This document shows positions 12,165 through 23,161 of a stretch of DNA of 64,000 bases, piece after piece (position 1 is the stretch's first letter; each line of letters begins with the position of its first letter). The notes under the pieces were generated by a model. That model had not been told where the DNA came from. It searched no databases and saw only the letters and a list, made by a program, of their open reading frames with translations. The translations under genes were made by a program, and so were the position numbers. Source of the stretch: Pseudomonas guangdongensis (GTDB lineage: Bacteria > Pseudomonadota > Gammaproteobacteria > Pseudomonadales > Pseudomonadaceae); assembly GCF_900105885.1 (NCBI RefSeq), contig NZ_LT629780.1, positions 1,116,001-1,180,000 of the forward strand, written 5' to 3'.

Positions 12165-12650
12165 CAACCAGCGGTCCGCTGCATTCATCCACAGCTGCGC
12201 CTTGTCTGCTCGCTGCTGTGCGGCGGCGATCTTCTCCTGCCAGCGCGCTGCCTGGCAAGCCGCGTGCGCAGCCGCGCCGGGTTGTCCACTGTCTACAACC
12301 AAAACAGACAATACGTTTTTAAAGAGCTAGTGATGGTTATGGTAGATGTGCAGGACATTTTCTGTGGATAAGTGCTCCCGGCCCTTGTCTGACAGGACTT
12401 GGCGGAACGTCAAAGGCTGTCGAGAAGAAGTGCTGCGGCTGTGCGGCAGCGGCGCACAAGCTGGGGATGGAAGGCGTGGTTATCCACAGGGGGATTTTCC
12501 GGCAGCTTATCCAGAGGGCTGAGCTGGGCTTTGCTGCACGCTTATCCACATCGGCGGCGAGCACGCGCAGTGCATGGAATGGTCGCCGTGCATCACGCCA
12601 TGTGGATAACTTTGCCGGCGCTCGCTACAATGCCGCCTTTGCCCTGTCTA
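12165..12650. other. Chromosomal replication origin oriC
   Basis: Gene-free interval between rpmH and dnaA. Perfect DnaA boxes: TGTGGATAA at 12363-12371 and 12601-12609 (minus orientation), TTATCCACA at 12480-12488 and 12542-12550 (plus). One near-match, TTATCCAGA, is at 12507-12515. An AT-rich stretch at about 12295-12362 is the likely unwinding element, immediately left of the first box. Location between rpmH and dnaA and the box arrangement match the experimentally known Pseudomonas origin. Confidence 0.93.
12603..12631 (+). promoter_or_regulatory. Possible dnaA promoter overlapping a DnaA box
   Basis: TACAAT at 12626-12631 is a good -10; 17 bases upstream TGGATA (12603-12608) is a poor -35. 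The DnaA box at 12601-12609 covers this -35, which would allow DnaA to repress its own gene, as known in other bacteria. Support is only the -10 match and position. Confidence 0.35.
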
Positions 12651-12680
12651 TCAAGACGCTTTCCAAGCGAGGGAAACCGA

Positions 12681-14090
12681 GTGTCCGTGGAACTGTGGCA
12701 GCAGTGCGTGGAAGTTCTGCGCGACGAGCTGTCTTCCCAGCTGTTCAACACCTGGATCCGTCCGCTGCAGGCCGAAATGCACGGCGACGAGCTGCGCGTC
12801 TACGCGCCGAACCGTTTCGTCGTCGAATTCGTCAATGAGCGCTACATCAACCGTCTGCTCGAACTGATGAACGAGCGCGGCAACGGCCAGATGCCGGCGC
12901 TGAACCTGCTGGTCGGCAGCAAGCGCCCGGCGGCCGTGGTGCCGCCTCCGGTGGCCCCCGCACCGGCCAGCGAACCGCCTCCCAGCGCGCCGCAACCGGT
13001 ACCGGCCGAGCCGCCGGCCGCCGCGCCGCGCACCGAGCGCAGCGTGCAGGTCGAGGGCGGCCTGAAGCACACCAGCTACCTGAACCGCAACTTCACCTTC
13101 GAGAACTTCGTCGAAGGCAAGTCCAACCAGCTGGCGCGCGCCGCCGCCTGGCAGGTGGCCGACAATCCCAAGCACGGCTACAACCCGCTGTTCCTCTATG
13201 GCGGCGTCGGCCTGGGCAAGACCCACCTGATGCACGCGGTGGGCAACCACCTGCTGAAGAAGAATCCCAACGCCAAGGTGGTCTACCTGCATTCCGAGCG
13301 CTTCGTCGCCGACATGGTCAAGGCCCTGCAGCTCAACGCGATCAACGACTTCAAGCGCTTCTACCGCTCGGTGGACGCCCTCTTGATCGACGACATCCAG
13401 TTCTTCGCCCGCAAGGAGCGCTCCCAGGAGGAGTTCTTCCACACCTTCAACGCCCTGCTCGAGGGCGGCCAGCAGGTGATCCTCACCAGCGACCGCTACC
13501 CCAAGGAGATCGAAGGGCTGGAAGAGCGCCTGAAATCGCGCTTCGGCTGGGGCCTGACCGTGGCGGTGGAGCCGCCGGAGCTGGAAACCCGGGTGGCGAT
13601 CCTTATCAAGAAGGCCGAGCAGGCCAAGGTCGACCTGCCCCACGACGCGGCGTTCTTCATCGCCCAGCGGATCCGCTCCAACGTGCGCGAACTGGAAGGC
13701 TCGCTGAAGCGGGTGATCGCTCACGCCCACTTCACCGGCAGCGAGATCAGCATCGAACTGGTGCGCGAGTCGCTCAAGGACCTGCTCGCCCTGCAGGACA
13801 AGCTGGTCAGCGTCGACAACATCCAGCGCACCGTGGCCGAGTACTACAAGATCAAGATTTCCGATCTGCTGTCCAAACGTCGCTCGCGCTCGGTGGCGCG
13901 TCCGCGGCAGGTAGCCATGGCCCTGTCCAAGGAACTGACCAACCACAGCCTGCCGGAGATCGGCGACGCCTTCGGCGGCCGCGATCACACCACCGTGCTG
14001 CATGCCTGCCGCAAGATCGGCGAACTTCGCGAGCAAGATGCCGACATTCGCGAAGACTACAAGAACCTGCTGCGTACCCTGACCACCTGA
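12681..14090 (+). CDS. dnaA: Chromosomal replication initiator DnaA
   Basis: AAA+ ATPase that binds DnaA boxes and melts oriC. GTG start at 12681 ([17 protein letters not shown]) with GAGGG upstream gives 469 residues. Domain I is about residues 1-75. A Pro/Ala-rich linker spans about 82-117, shorter than in the ~514-residue P. aeruginosa protein. The AAA+ core has Walker A GGVGLGKT (174-181). Domain IV ends with the DNA-binding signature [15 protein letters not shown]. First gene of dnaA-dnaN-recF-gyrB. Confidence 0.98.
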   Translation: MSVELWQQCVEVLRDELSSQLFNTWIRPLQAEMHGDELRVYAPNRFVVEFVNERYINRLLELMNERGNGQMPALNLLVGSKRPAAVVPPPVAPAPASEPPPSAPQPVPAEPPAAAPRTERSVQVEGGLKHTSYLNRNFTFENFVEGKSNQLARAAAWQVADNPKHGYNPLFLYGGVGLGKTHLMHAVGNHLLKKNPNAKVVYLHSERFVADMVKALQLNAINDFKRFYRSVDALLIDDIQFFARKERSQEEFFHTFNALLEGGQQVILTSDRYPKEIEGLEERLKSRFGWGLTVAVEPPELETRVAILIKKAEQAKVDLPHDAAFFIAQRIRSNVRELEGSLKRVIAHAHFTGSEISIELVRESLKDLLALQDKLVSVDNIQRTVAEYYKIKISDLLSKRRSRSVARPRQVAMALSKELTNHSLPEIGDAFGGRDHTTVLHACRKIGELREQDADIREDYKNLLRTLTT

Positions 14091-14121
14091 CGGGGATGCC
14101 TTTCGAGGCCAAGGATTCAAG

Positions 14122-15225
14122 ATGCATTTCACCATTCAACGCGAAGCCCTGCTCAAGCCGCTGCAACTGGTTGCCGGTGTCGTCGAACGCCGGCAGACCC
14201 TGCCGGTGCTGTCCAACGTGCTGCTGGTGGTACAGGGCCAGCAGCTGTCGCTGACCGGCACCGACCTCGAAGTCGAACTGGTCGGCCGCGTCGAGCTGGA
14301 CGAGCCGGCCGAGGCCGGCGAGATCACCGTGCCGGCGCGCAAGCTGATGGACATCTGCAAGAGCCTGCCGGGCGATGCGCTGATCGACATCCGCCTCGAC
14401 GAGCAGAAGCTGCTGATCAAGGCCGGGCGCAGCCGCTTCAGCCTGTCCACCCTGCCGGCCAACGACTTCCCCTCGGTGGAGGAAAGCCAGGGCTCGCTGA
14501 CCTTCGTGGTGGCGCAGAGCAAGCTGCGCCGGCTGATCGAGCGCACCAGCTTTGCCATGGCCCAGCAGGACGTGCGCTACTACCTCAACGGCATGCTGCT
14601 GGAAGTCAGCGCCGGCCAGCTGCGCGCCGTGGCCACCGACGGCCACCGCCTGGCGATGTGCGCCCTGGAGGCCGGCATCGCCGCCACCGACAAGCATCAG
14701 GTGATCGTGCCGCGCAAGGGCATCCTCGAACTGCAGCGCCTGCTCACCGAGCCGGACGAGGCGGTGAGCATCGTCCTCGGCCTGCACCACATCCGCGCCA
14801 CCACCGGCGACTTCACCTTCACTTCCAAACTGGTGGACGGCAAGTTCCCCGACTATCAGCGCGTGTTGCCGCGCAATGGCGACAAGATGGTCGTCGGCGA
14901 CCGCCAGGCGCTGCGCGAGGCGTTCAGCCGCACGGCGATCCTGTCCAACGAGAAGTACCGCGGCATCCGCCTGCAACTGGCCAGCGGCCTGCTGAAGATC
15001 CAGGCCAACAACCCCGAGCAGGAGGAGGCCGAGGAGGAGCTGCAGGTCGACTACTTCGGCGACGCGCTGGAGGTCGGCTTCAACGTCAGCTACCTGCTCG
15101 ACGTGCTCGGCGTGATGACCACCGACCAGGTGCGCATCACCCTGGCCGACGCCAACAGCAGCGCCCTGCTGCAGGAGGCCGGCAACGACGATTCCACCTA
15201 TGTCGTGATGCCGATGCGTCTCTGA
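14122..15225 (+). CDS. dnaN: DNA polymerase III beta subunit (sliding clamp)
   Basis: Ring-shaped processivity clamp that tethers DNA polymerase III and repair polymerases. 367 residues with three clamp subdomains; it begins MHFTIQREALLKPLQLVAGV and ends in the usual YVVMPMRL, which contributes to the partner-binding pocket. Starts 31 bases after dnaA. The 97 bases to recF contain a perfect DnaA box at 15263-15271. Confidence 0.98.
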   Translation: MHFTIQREALLKPLQLVAGVVERRQTLPVLSNVLLVVQGQQLSLTGTDLEVELVGRVELDEPAEAGEITVPARKLMDICKSLPGDALIDIRLDEQKLLIKAGRSRFSLSTLPANDFPSVEESQGSLTFVVAQSKLRRLIERTSFAMAQQDVRYYLNGMLLEVSAGQLRAVATDGHRLAMCALEAGIAATDKHQVIVPRKGILELQRLLTEPDEAVSIVLGLHHIRATTGDFTFTSKLVDGKFPDYQRVLPRNGDKMVVGDRQALREAFSRTAILSNEKYRGIRLQLASGLLKIQANNPEQEEAEEELQVDYFGDALEVGFNVSYLLDVLGVMTTDQVRITLADANSSALLQEAGNDDSTYVVMPMRL

Positions 15226-15322
15226 GTCCTCGCGAAATGGCGGCGCAGACTGTGCATGAGGCTGTGGATAATTCTGTGCATAGTCTGTGGCGTTCGCCCC
15301 TCCACTTCCCGGTGCGCTAGCC

Positions 15323-18840
<3,518 letters not shown>

Positions 18841-18846
18841 GGATTC

Positions 18847-18876
18847 GCCCTGTGGACAAGAAACTGTCCACAGGGC
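18847..18876. repeat. Inverted repeat with DnaA-box-like arms after gyrB
   Basis: Perfect 12-base arms GCCCTGTGGACA (18847-18858) and TGTCCACAGGGC (18865-18876) with a six-base loop, 7 bases after the gyrB stop. Each arm carries a DnaA-like TGTGGACA core. It lies immediately before a stronger terminator. Confidence 0.6.
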
Positions 18877-18883
18877 GAGCGAA

Positions 18884-18925
18884 GATAAAACCCCCGGCGC
18901 ATTCCAGTGTGCCGGGGGTTTTATC
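18884..18925. terminator. Bidirectional intrinsic terminator after gyrB
   Basis: 15-base arms GATAAAACCCCCGGC (18884-18898) and GCCGGGGGTTTTATC (18911-18925) around a 12-base loop. The run of T in the right arm (and A in the left) makes it usable in both directions. It ends the dnaA-dnaN-recF-gyrB transcription unit. Confidence 0.85.
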
Positions 18926-19120
18926 CATCTGCAGCATGTTGTGGATAAGCTGCGCCGATTTTTATCCACAGCGCGCTGTCATCGATACTCGCGTCGGGCG
19001 CAATGATTGCGCCGGCAACGTTTTGCATATTCCGTACATTCGGTGCAGGATTGACGCGGTACAAACGCAACGGGGTGGTGTCATCGACAAGGGATCGCCA
19101 TCGACGAGACAAGGTGGAAT

Positions 19121-19381
19121 ATGGACAACATGAAGGATGCAAGCAATATCTCAGGGACGAGCGCCGGCACGCCCCTGAACCATCAAGGCGAACAACGTTT
19201 GCCCGACCACAGCCGTGTGGATACGTCCCTGCGCGCCAGCGTGGTGTTCGCCCTGCGGGTCTACAACACCCAGATACTCGAAGGGCAACTGCGGCCGCAT
19301 ATCGAGCGGGCGCTGACGGCGGAAACCGTCGGTCAGATGCGCCAGATCGTCGCTTCCGCGGATCGCCTGCTGCACAAGTGA
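19121..19381 (+). CDS. Small protein of unknown function
   Basis: 86 residues, not recognised. The start is supported by AAGGTGG five bases upstream of the ATG at 19121. The first ~35 residues are polar and probably disordered (Ser/Thr/Asn/Gly-rich). The remainder looks helical and amphipathic (ASVVFALRVYNTQILEGQL, then RQIVASADRLLHK). No signal peptide, membrane segment or cysteine motif. It stands alone between the gyrB terminator and a terminator at 19547. GC-rich third positions agree with real coding, but function cannot be inferred. Confidence 0.6.
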   Translation: MDNMKDASNISGTSAGTPLNHQGEQRLPDHSRVDTSLRASVVFALRVYNTQILEGQLRPHIERALTAETVGQMRQIVASADRLLHK

Positions 19382-19720
19382 GGTTCTGCGCGGCGCCAGG
19401 CCCGTGCCGCTCTCGGCGCCGCCGGTAGGCGCGGCGCAGGGCCTGCGCCTGAGCGGGAAACGGCAGAATTCCGTTGCACCGCCGCGTGCTTGGCGCAACA
19501 CTTCTTTCCCACGGACATGCGCCGCATCGTGGCGCGCGAAGGATGCAACCGGCAGAGCGATCTGCCGGTTTTTTTGTGCCCGCCTGCATAGTGCCAATCG
19601 CTATCGAAGATATGTGCAAACGGTCTTGTGGCATCTGCGCGGATGCCGGTGGGCCGATCGGCGGTGCATTAGAGTTTGTCTATGGGCGCTGTCTTTCTTC
19701 ATCTATCTGGAAGTCTTGTC
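19382..19720 (+). other. Gene-free interval ending in an intrinsic terminator; possible small RNA
   Basis: 339 bases with no credible protein gene. GC-rich inverted segments occur around 19390-19450 and a clear plus-strand terminator stands at 19547-19575. The stretch may be a long 3' UTR of the small gene before it, or carry a separate small RNA ending at that terminator. The right part (19576-19720) must contain the promoter for the penicillin-binding protein gene. Confidence 0.4.
19547..19575 (+). terminator. Intrinsic terminator
   Basis: Ten-base arms AACCGGCAGA (19547-19556) and TCTGCCGGTT (19561-19570) with a GCGA tetraloop, followed by a run of T to 19575. Canonical plus-strand rho-independent terminator, 166 bases after the stop of the 86-residue gene. 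Confidence 0.9.
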
Positions 19721-20668
19721 ATGTGGGCTAGAAACATTCTCTGTGGGATCGGGCTGGCGTGCCTGTGCGCCGCCGCGCTGCCGCCGCTTGCGGTACAGGC
19801 TGCCGAGCGCTCTGCCGGCGCGGCGCAGGCCCGTCAGGGACTGGAGCTGGCCTCCACCAGCGCGCTGGTGGTCGACCTGCAGAGCGGTCGCGAGGTCTAC
19901 GCCAGCCATGCCGACGTGGTGCTGCCGATCGCCTCGATCACCAAGCTGATGACCGCCATCGTGGTGCTGGACGCCCGCCTGCCGCTGGACGAGGTGATTC
20001 CGGTGACCATCCGCGATACCCGCGAGCTGCAGGGGGTGTTCTCCCGGGTGCGGGTCAACAGCCAGCTGAGCCGCCGCGAGCTGCTGCGCCTGGCGCTGAT
20101 GTCCTCGGAGAACCGCGCAGCCTCCGCCCTCGCCCACCACTATCCGGGTGGCCACGCGGCCTTCGTGGCGGCGATGAACGCCAAGGCGCGCGCGCTCGGC
20201 ATGCGCAAGAGCCGCTTCACCGAGCCGACCGGGCTGTCCAGCGGCAACGTCTCCACCGCCCGCGAACTGGTGCAGCTGCTGCAGGCTGCGCAGCAGTACC
20301 CGCTGATCCGCGAGATGAGCACCACGCCAAACCGCGACGCGCATTTCCGCAAGCCCAACTACGCGCTGAGCTTCTTCAATACCAACCCGCTGGTGCGTAA
20401 GGGCGACTGGAGCATCCAGGTCAGCAAGACCGGCTTCACCAACGACGCCGGGCATTGCCTGGTGATGCTGACCCGCCTGGACGGACACCCCACCGCGGTG
20501 GTGCTGCTCGACTCCTTCGGCAAGTACACCCGCATCGCCGATGCCAACCGCCTGCGGCGCTGGATGGAGAGTGGCCAGAGCGCGCCGATCCCCGACGCCG
20601 CGCGCCGCTACAAGCAGCAGAAGGTGCAGCAGTTCCGCCAGATGCAGGCGGCGCGCTCGGACGGCTGA
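19721..20668 (+). CDS. pbpG: D-alanyl-D-alanine endopeptidase (penicillin-binding protein 7 type)
   Basis: Periplasmic serine peptidase that cuts peptidoglycan cross-links. Start at 19721 (MWARNILCGIGLACLCAAAL) is chosen for GGAAG seven bases upstream and a clean signal peptide ending near AVQA; two in-frame upstream starts add an unlikely leader. 315 residues. Catalytic motifs of the S11 family are all present: SITK (72-75), SEN (129-131) and KTG (236-238). The C terminus is Lys/Gln/Arg-rich. Single gene with its own upstream region. Confidence 0.92.
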   Translation: MWARNILCGIGLACLCAAALPPLAVQAAERSAGAAQARQGLELASTSALVVDLQSGREVYASHADVVLPIASITKLMTAIVVLDARLPLDEVIPVTIRDTRELQGVFSRVRVNSQLSRRELLRLALMSSENRAASALAHHYPGGHAAFVAAMNAKARALGMRKSRFTEPTGLSSGNVSTARELVQLLQAAQQYPLIREMSTTPNRDAHFRKPNYALSFFNTNPLVRKGDWSIQVSKTGFTNDAGHCLVMLTRLDGHPTAVVLLDSFGKYTRIADANRLRRWMESGQSAPIPDAARRYKQQKVQQFRQMQAARSDG

Positions 20669-20873
20669 GTCTGGGCTGATCCGCCCGCCGCCTCCCGCGT
20701 GGGAGCCGGCGGGCGGTCGCCTGCCTGGCAGCGGCCAGCTGCCGATGCCGTGGCATGGCGCAGCGATGTCCACAGTGCCTGCGCATGCCGCCCTTGATTC
20801 TGGTCGTGCCTGCAGCGGCCACCCCGTCCATGGTTCTCCCGCCTCGCTACCGCTGCGGGCATAGCCGTCCGCT

Positions 20874-21449
20874 TCAGCCGCGCAGGCGTGCGGCGAACTC
20901 GGCTACCCGCGTGCCGAGCAGGCGGGCGGTATCCAGGTCGCCCTTGCGCGGCGCCTCCTGCGGCGAGGCGTCGGACGGCGAGATGGCCAGCGCTCCGGCG
21001 AAACCGGCGGTCCAGTTGATGTCGTCGGGGCCGTTGTCCTTGCGATTGGCCGGCAGCAGGCCGGTGCCGATCCACAGCTGGCCGTGTTGCTGCGACAGGG
21101 TGAAGAAATAGGCGATGGTGGAAAACTTGTCGCCGTTGACCGAGGCCGAGTTGGTGAAGCCGGCGGCCAGCTTGTCCTTCCAGTGCGACTGGAACCAGGG
21201 CTTGGAGCTGGCGTCGGCGAACCTCTTGAACTGCCAGGCCGGTCCGCCCATGTAGGTCGGCGAGCCGTAGACGATGGCATCGGCGGCGGCCAGGCTGTCC
21301 CAGCCGCCGGCCGGCAGCTCGCCCTGGTCGTCGATGCGCAGCAGGCTGACGTCGCTGCCGGCGACTGCGGCGGCTCCTGCGTGTACGGCGGCGGCCTGCT
21401 GGGCGGTATGGCCGTAGCCGCTGAAATAGACGATGGCGATCTTCGACAT
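20874..21449 (-). CDS. Flavodoxin-fold NAD(P)H oxidoreductase (WrbA-like)
   Basis: 191 residues. The N terminus MSKIAIVYFSGYGHTAQQA has the beta strand plus phosphate-binding loop of flavodoxins, and IVYGSPTYMGGPAWQFK is the second FMN-contact loop seen in WrbA/flavodoxin-like quinone reductases. Probably an FMN-dependent quinone or general oxidoreductase in the cytosol. Convergent with pbpG and divergent from ald; the 154 bases up to ald would hold both promoters. The exact substrate cannot be told. Confidence 0.82.
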   Translation of the reverse strand: MSKIAIVYFSGYGHTAQQAAAVHAGAAAVAGSDVSLLRIDDQGELPAGGWDSLAAADAIVYGSPTYMGGPAWQFKRFADASSKPWFQSHWKDKLAAGFTNSASVNGDKFSTIAYFFTLSQQHGQLWIGTGLLPANRKDNGPDDINWTAGFAGALAISPSDASPQEAPRKGDLDTARLLGTRVAEFAARLRG

Positions 21450-21603
21450 GCCGGACTCCCCTGGATTGCGGGCCGCGTTGTGCGGCGAATGCTGGTGGGG
21501 AAAACGATAGTCCAGGACCGGTGCAGCAGTTGCCGGCCCCGCCGGACGGCAGCCTGCATGCTAGGCTCGCAGCAGGCCCATACGCCAGTCACGGAGAACG
21601 GTC

Positions 21604-22725
21604 ATGCGCATCGGTGTCCCCCGAGAGATCAAGAACCACGAGTATCGCGTCGGCCTCACCCCCTCGTCGGTAGCCGAGCTGTGTGGCCACGGCCATGCGG
21701 TGTGGGTGGAGAGTCAGGCCGGTGCGGCCATCGGCTTCGGCGACGCGGACTATGCGGCGGCCGGGGCCAGGGTGGTCGCCGATGCCGCCGAGGTGTTCGC
21801 GGCCGCCGAGCTGATCGTCAAAGTCAAGGAGCCATTGGCCGCCGAGCGCGCCCGCCTCGGAGCGCAGCACACCCTGTTCACCTACCTGCATCTGGCCGCC
21901 GACCGTACGCAGACCGATGAGCTGCTGGCCAGCGGCGCCACCTGCATCGCCTACGAGACCGTCACCGACGCCCAGGGACGGCTGCCCTTGTTGGCGCCGA
22001 TGTCCGAGGTGGCCGGGCGCATGGCCATCCAGGTCGGCGCCAGTTGCCTGGAGAAGGCTCGCGGCGGTCGTGGCGTGCTGCTTGGCGGAGTGCCGGGCGT
22101 GGCGCCGGGCAAGGTGGTGATTCTCGGCGGCGGGGTAGTCGGCAGCCAGGCGGTGGCGATGGCGGTCGGTCTGGGCGCCGAGGTCTGCGTGCTGGATCGC
22201 AGCCTGGATGCCCTGCGCCGGCTGGATGCCCAGTACGGCAACCGCATCGTCACCCTGTACTCCACCGGCAGCGCGCTGCGCGAGCGGGTGCTGGCTGCCG
22301 ATCTGGTGATCGGCAGCGTGCTGATTCCCGGGGCGGCGGCGCCCAAGCTGATCGACGCCGAGATGATCCGGCAGATGCAGGCCGGCTCGGTGCTGGTCGA
22401 TGTGGCCATCGACCAGGGCGGTTGCGCCGAGACGTCGCGGCCGACCACCCATGCCGAACCGACCTACGTGCTCGACGGCGTGGTGCACTACTGCGTGACC
22501 AACATGCCCGGCGGCGTGGCGCGCACCTCCACGCTGGCGTTGAACAACGCCACCCTACCCTGCGTGCTGGCGCTGGCCGGCAAGGGCGTGCGGCGGGCAC
22601 TGAGCGAAGACCCGTACCTGCGTCAGGGGCTCAACGTGGCGGCCGGCGGCATCGGCAACGCCGGGGTGGCCGCTGCCCACGGGTTGCCGCTGCACAGCGC
22701 CGAGGTGCTGCTGGCACGGCTGTGA
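21604..22725 (+). CDS. ald: Alanine dehydrogenase
   Basis: NAD-dependent oxidative deamination of L-alanine to pyruvate and ammonia. 373 residues, the family size. N terminus MRIGVPREIKNHEYRVGLTP carries the substrate Arg15. Lys75 (VKVKEP) and His96 (YLHLA) match the catalytic residues known from the family. The Rossmann motif ILGGGVVGSQAVAMAVGLGA is near residue 170. Single gene; its stop is one base before the parS site at 22727. Confidence 0.95.
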   Translation: MRIGVPREIKNHEYRVGLTPSSVAELCGHGHAVWVESQAGAAIGFGDADYAAAGARVVADAAEVFAAAELIVKVKEPLAAERARLGAQHTLFTYLHLAADRTQTDELLASGATCIAYETVTDAQGRLPLLAPMSEVAGRMAIQVGASCLEKARGGRGVLLGGVPGVAPGKVVILGGGVVGSQAVAMAVGLGAEVCVLDRSLDALRRLDAQYGNRIVTLYSTGSALRERVLAADLVIGSVLIPGAAAPKLIDAEMIRQMQAGSVLVDVAIDQGGCAETSRPTTHAEPTYVLDGVVHYCVTNMPGGVARTSTLALNNATLPCVLALAGKGVRRALSEDPYLRQGLNVAAGGIGNAGVAAAHGLPLHSAEVLLARL

Positions 22726-22726
22726 C

Positions 22727-22742
22727 TGTTCCACGTGAAACA
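22727..22742. other. parS: parS site downstream of ald
   Basis: TGTTCCACGTGAAACA, a full-length match to the bacterial parS consensus TGTTNCACGTGAAACA. It is intergenic, about 10 kb from oriC, and paired with a second site 23 bases further on. Confidence 0.9.
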
Positions 22743-23161
22743 TCCGGTGAAGGCGGTTGCGTCGTTGTTCCACGTGGAACCTGGCCTGGCTGGTGCCGAT
22801 GCACTCATTCAGGGGTTATCCAGTGAGTTATCCACAGGCTGGTGATCCGTTGCGCTACGCTGGGGATGGTATGCGCCTTGCAATTCCCCCTGCGCACGGC
22901 GAGCAATGGCGCTGCCTGTGTGGAAGCGTGCGCCACCTTGGGGCGTGATTGTGCCGGCAGGTGCATGGTTGCCGACCGCCAGGCGGAATACTTATCCACA
23001 GGATGTTGATGTAGAGCAAAGGCCGGGTGCCTGTGGCTTTTTATCAATATGAGTGATGCAGCGCACAACTTATCATCGCCCCGCAGATTTCTTCCGCCGC
23101 AGACCCGGTCGACCGCCGGGCCTGCGACTTGCCAGACACCCCTCCAGGACGGTCCTTTTCC
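22743..23161. other. Gene-free interval with parS and DnaA boxes
   Basis: About 420 bases without a convincing gene between ald and the NIT chemoreceptor. It contains a second parS-like site (22766-22781), two perfect DnaA boxes (TTATCCACA at 22828-22836 and 22992-23000) and a near-match TTATCCAGT at about 22816. The right end must carry the chemoreceptor promoter; none is obvious. Confidence 0.55.
22766..22781. other. parS: parS-like site, second of a pair
   Basis: TGTTCCACGTGGAACC, one mismatch at the last base. It is identical to the site at 15744 in recF and begins 23 bases after the end of the perfect site at 22727-22742. Confidence 0.85.
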
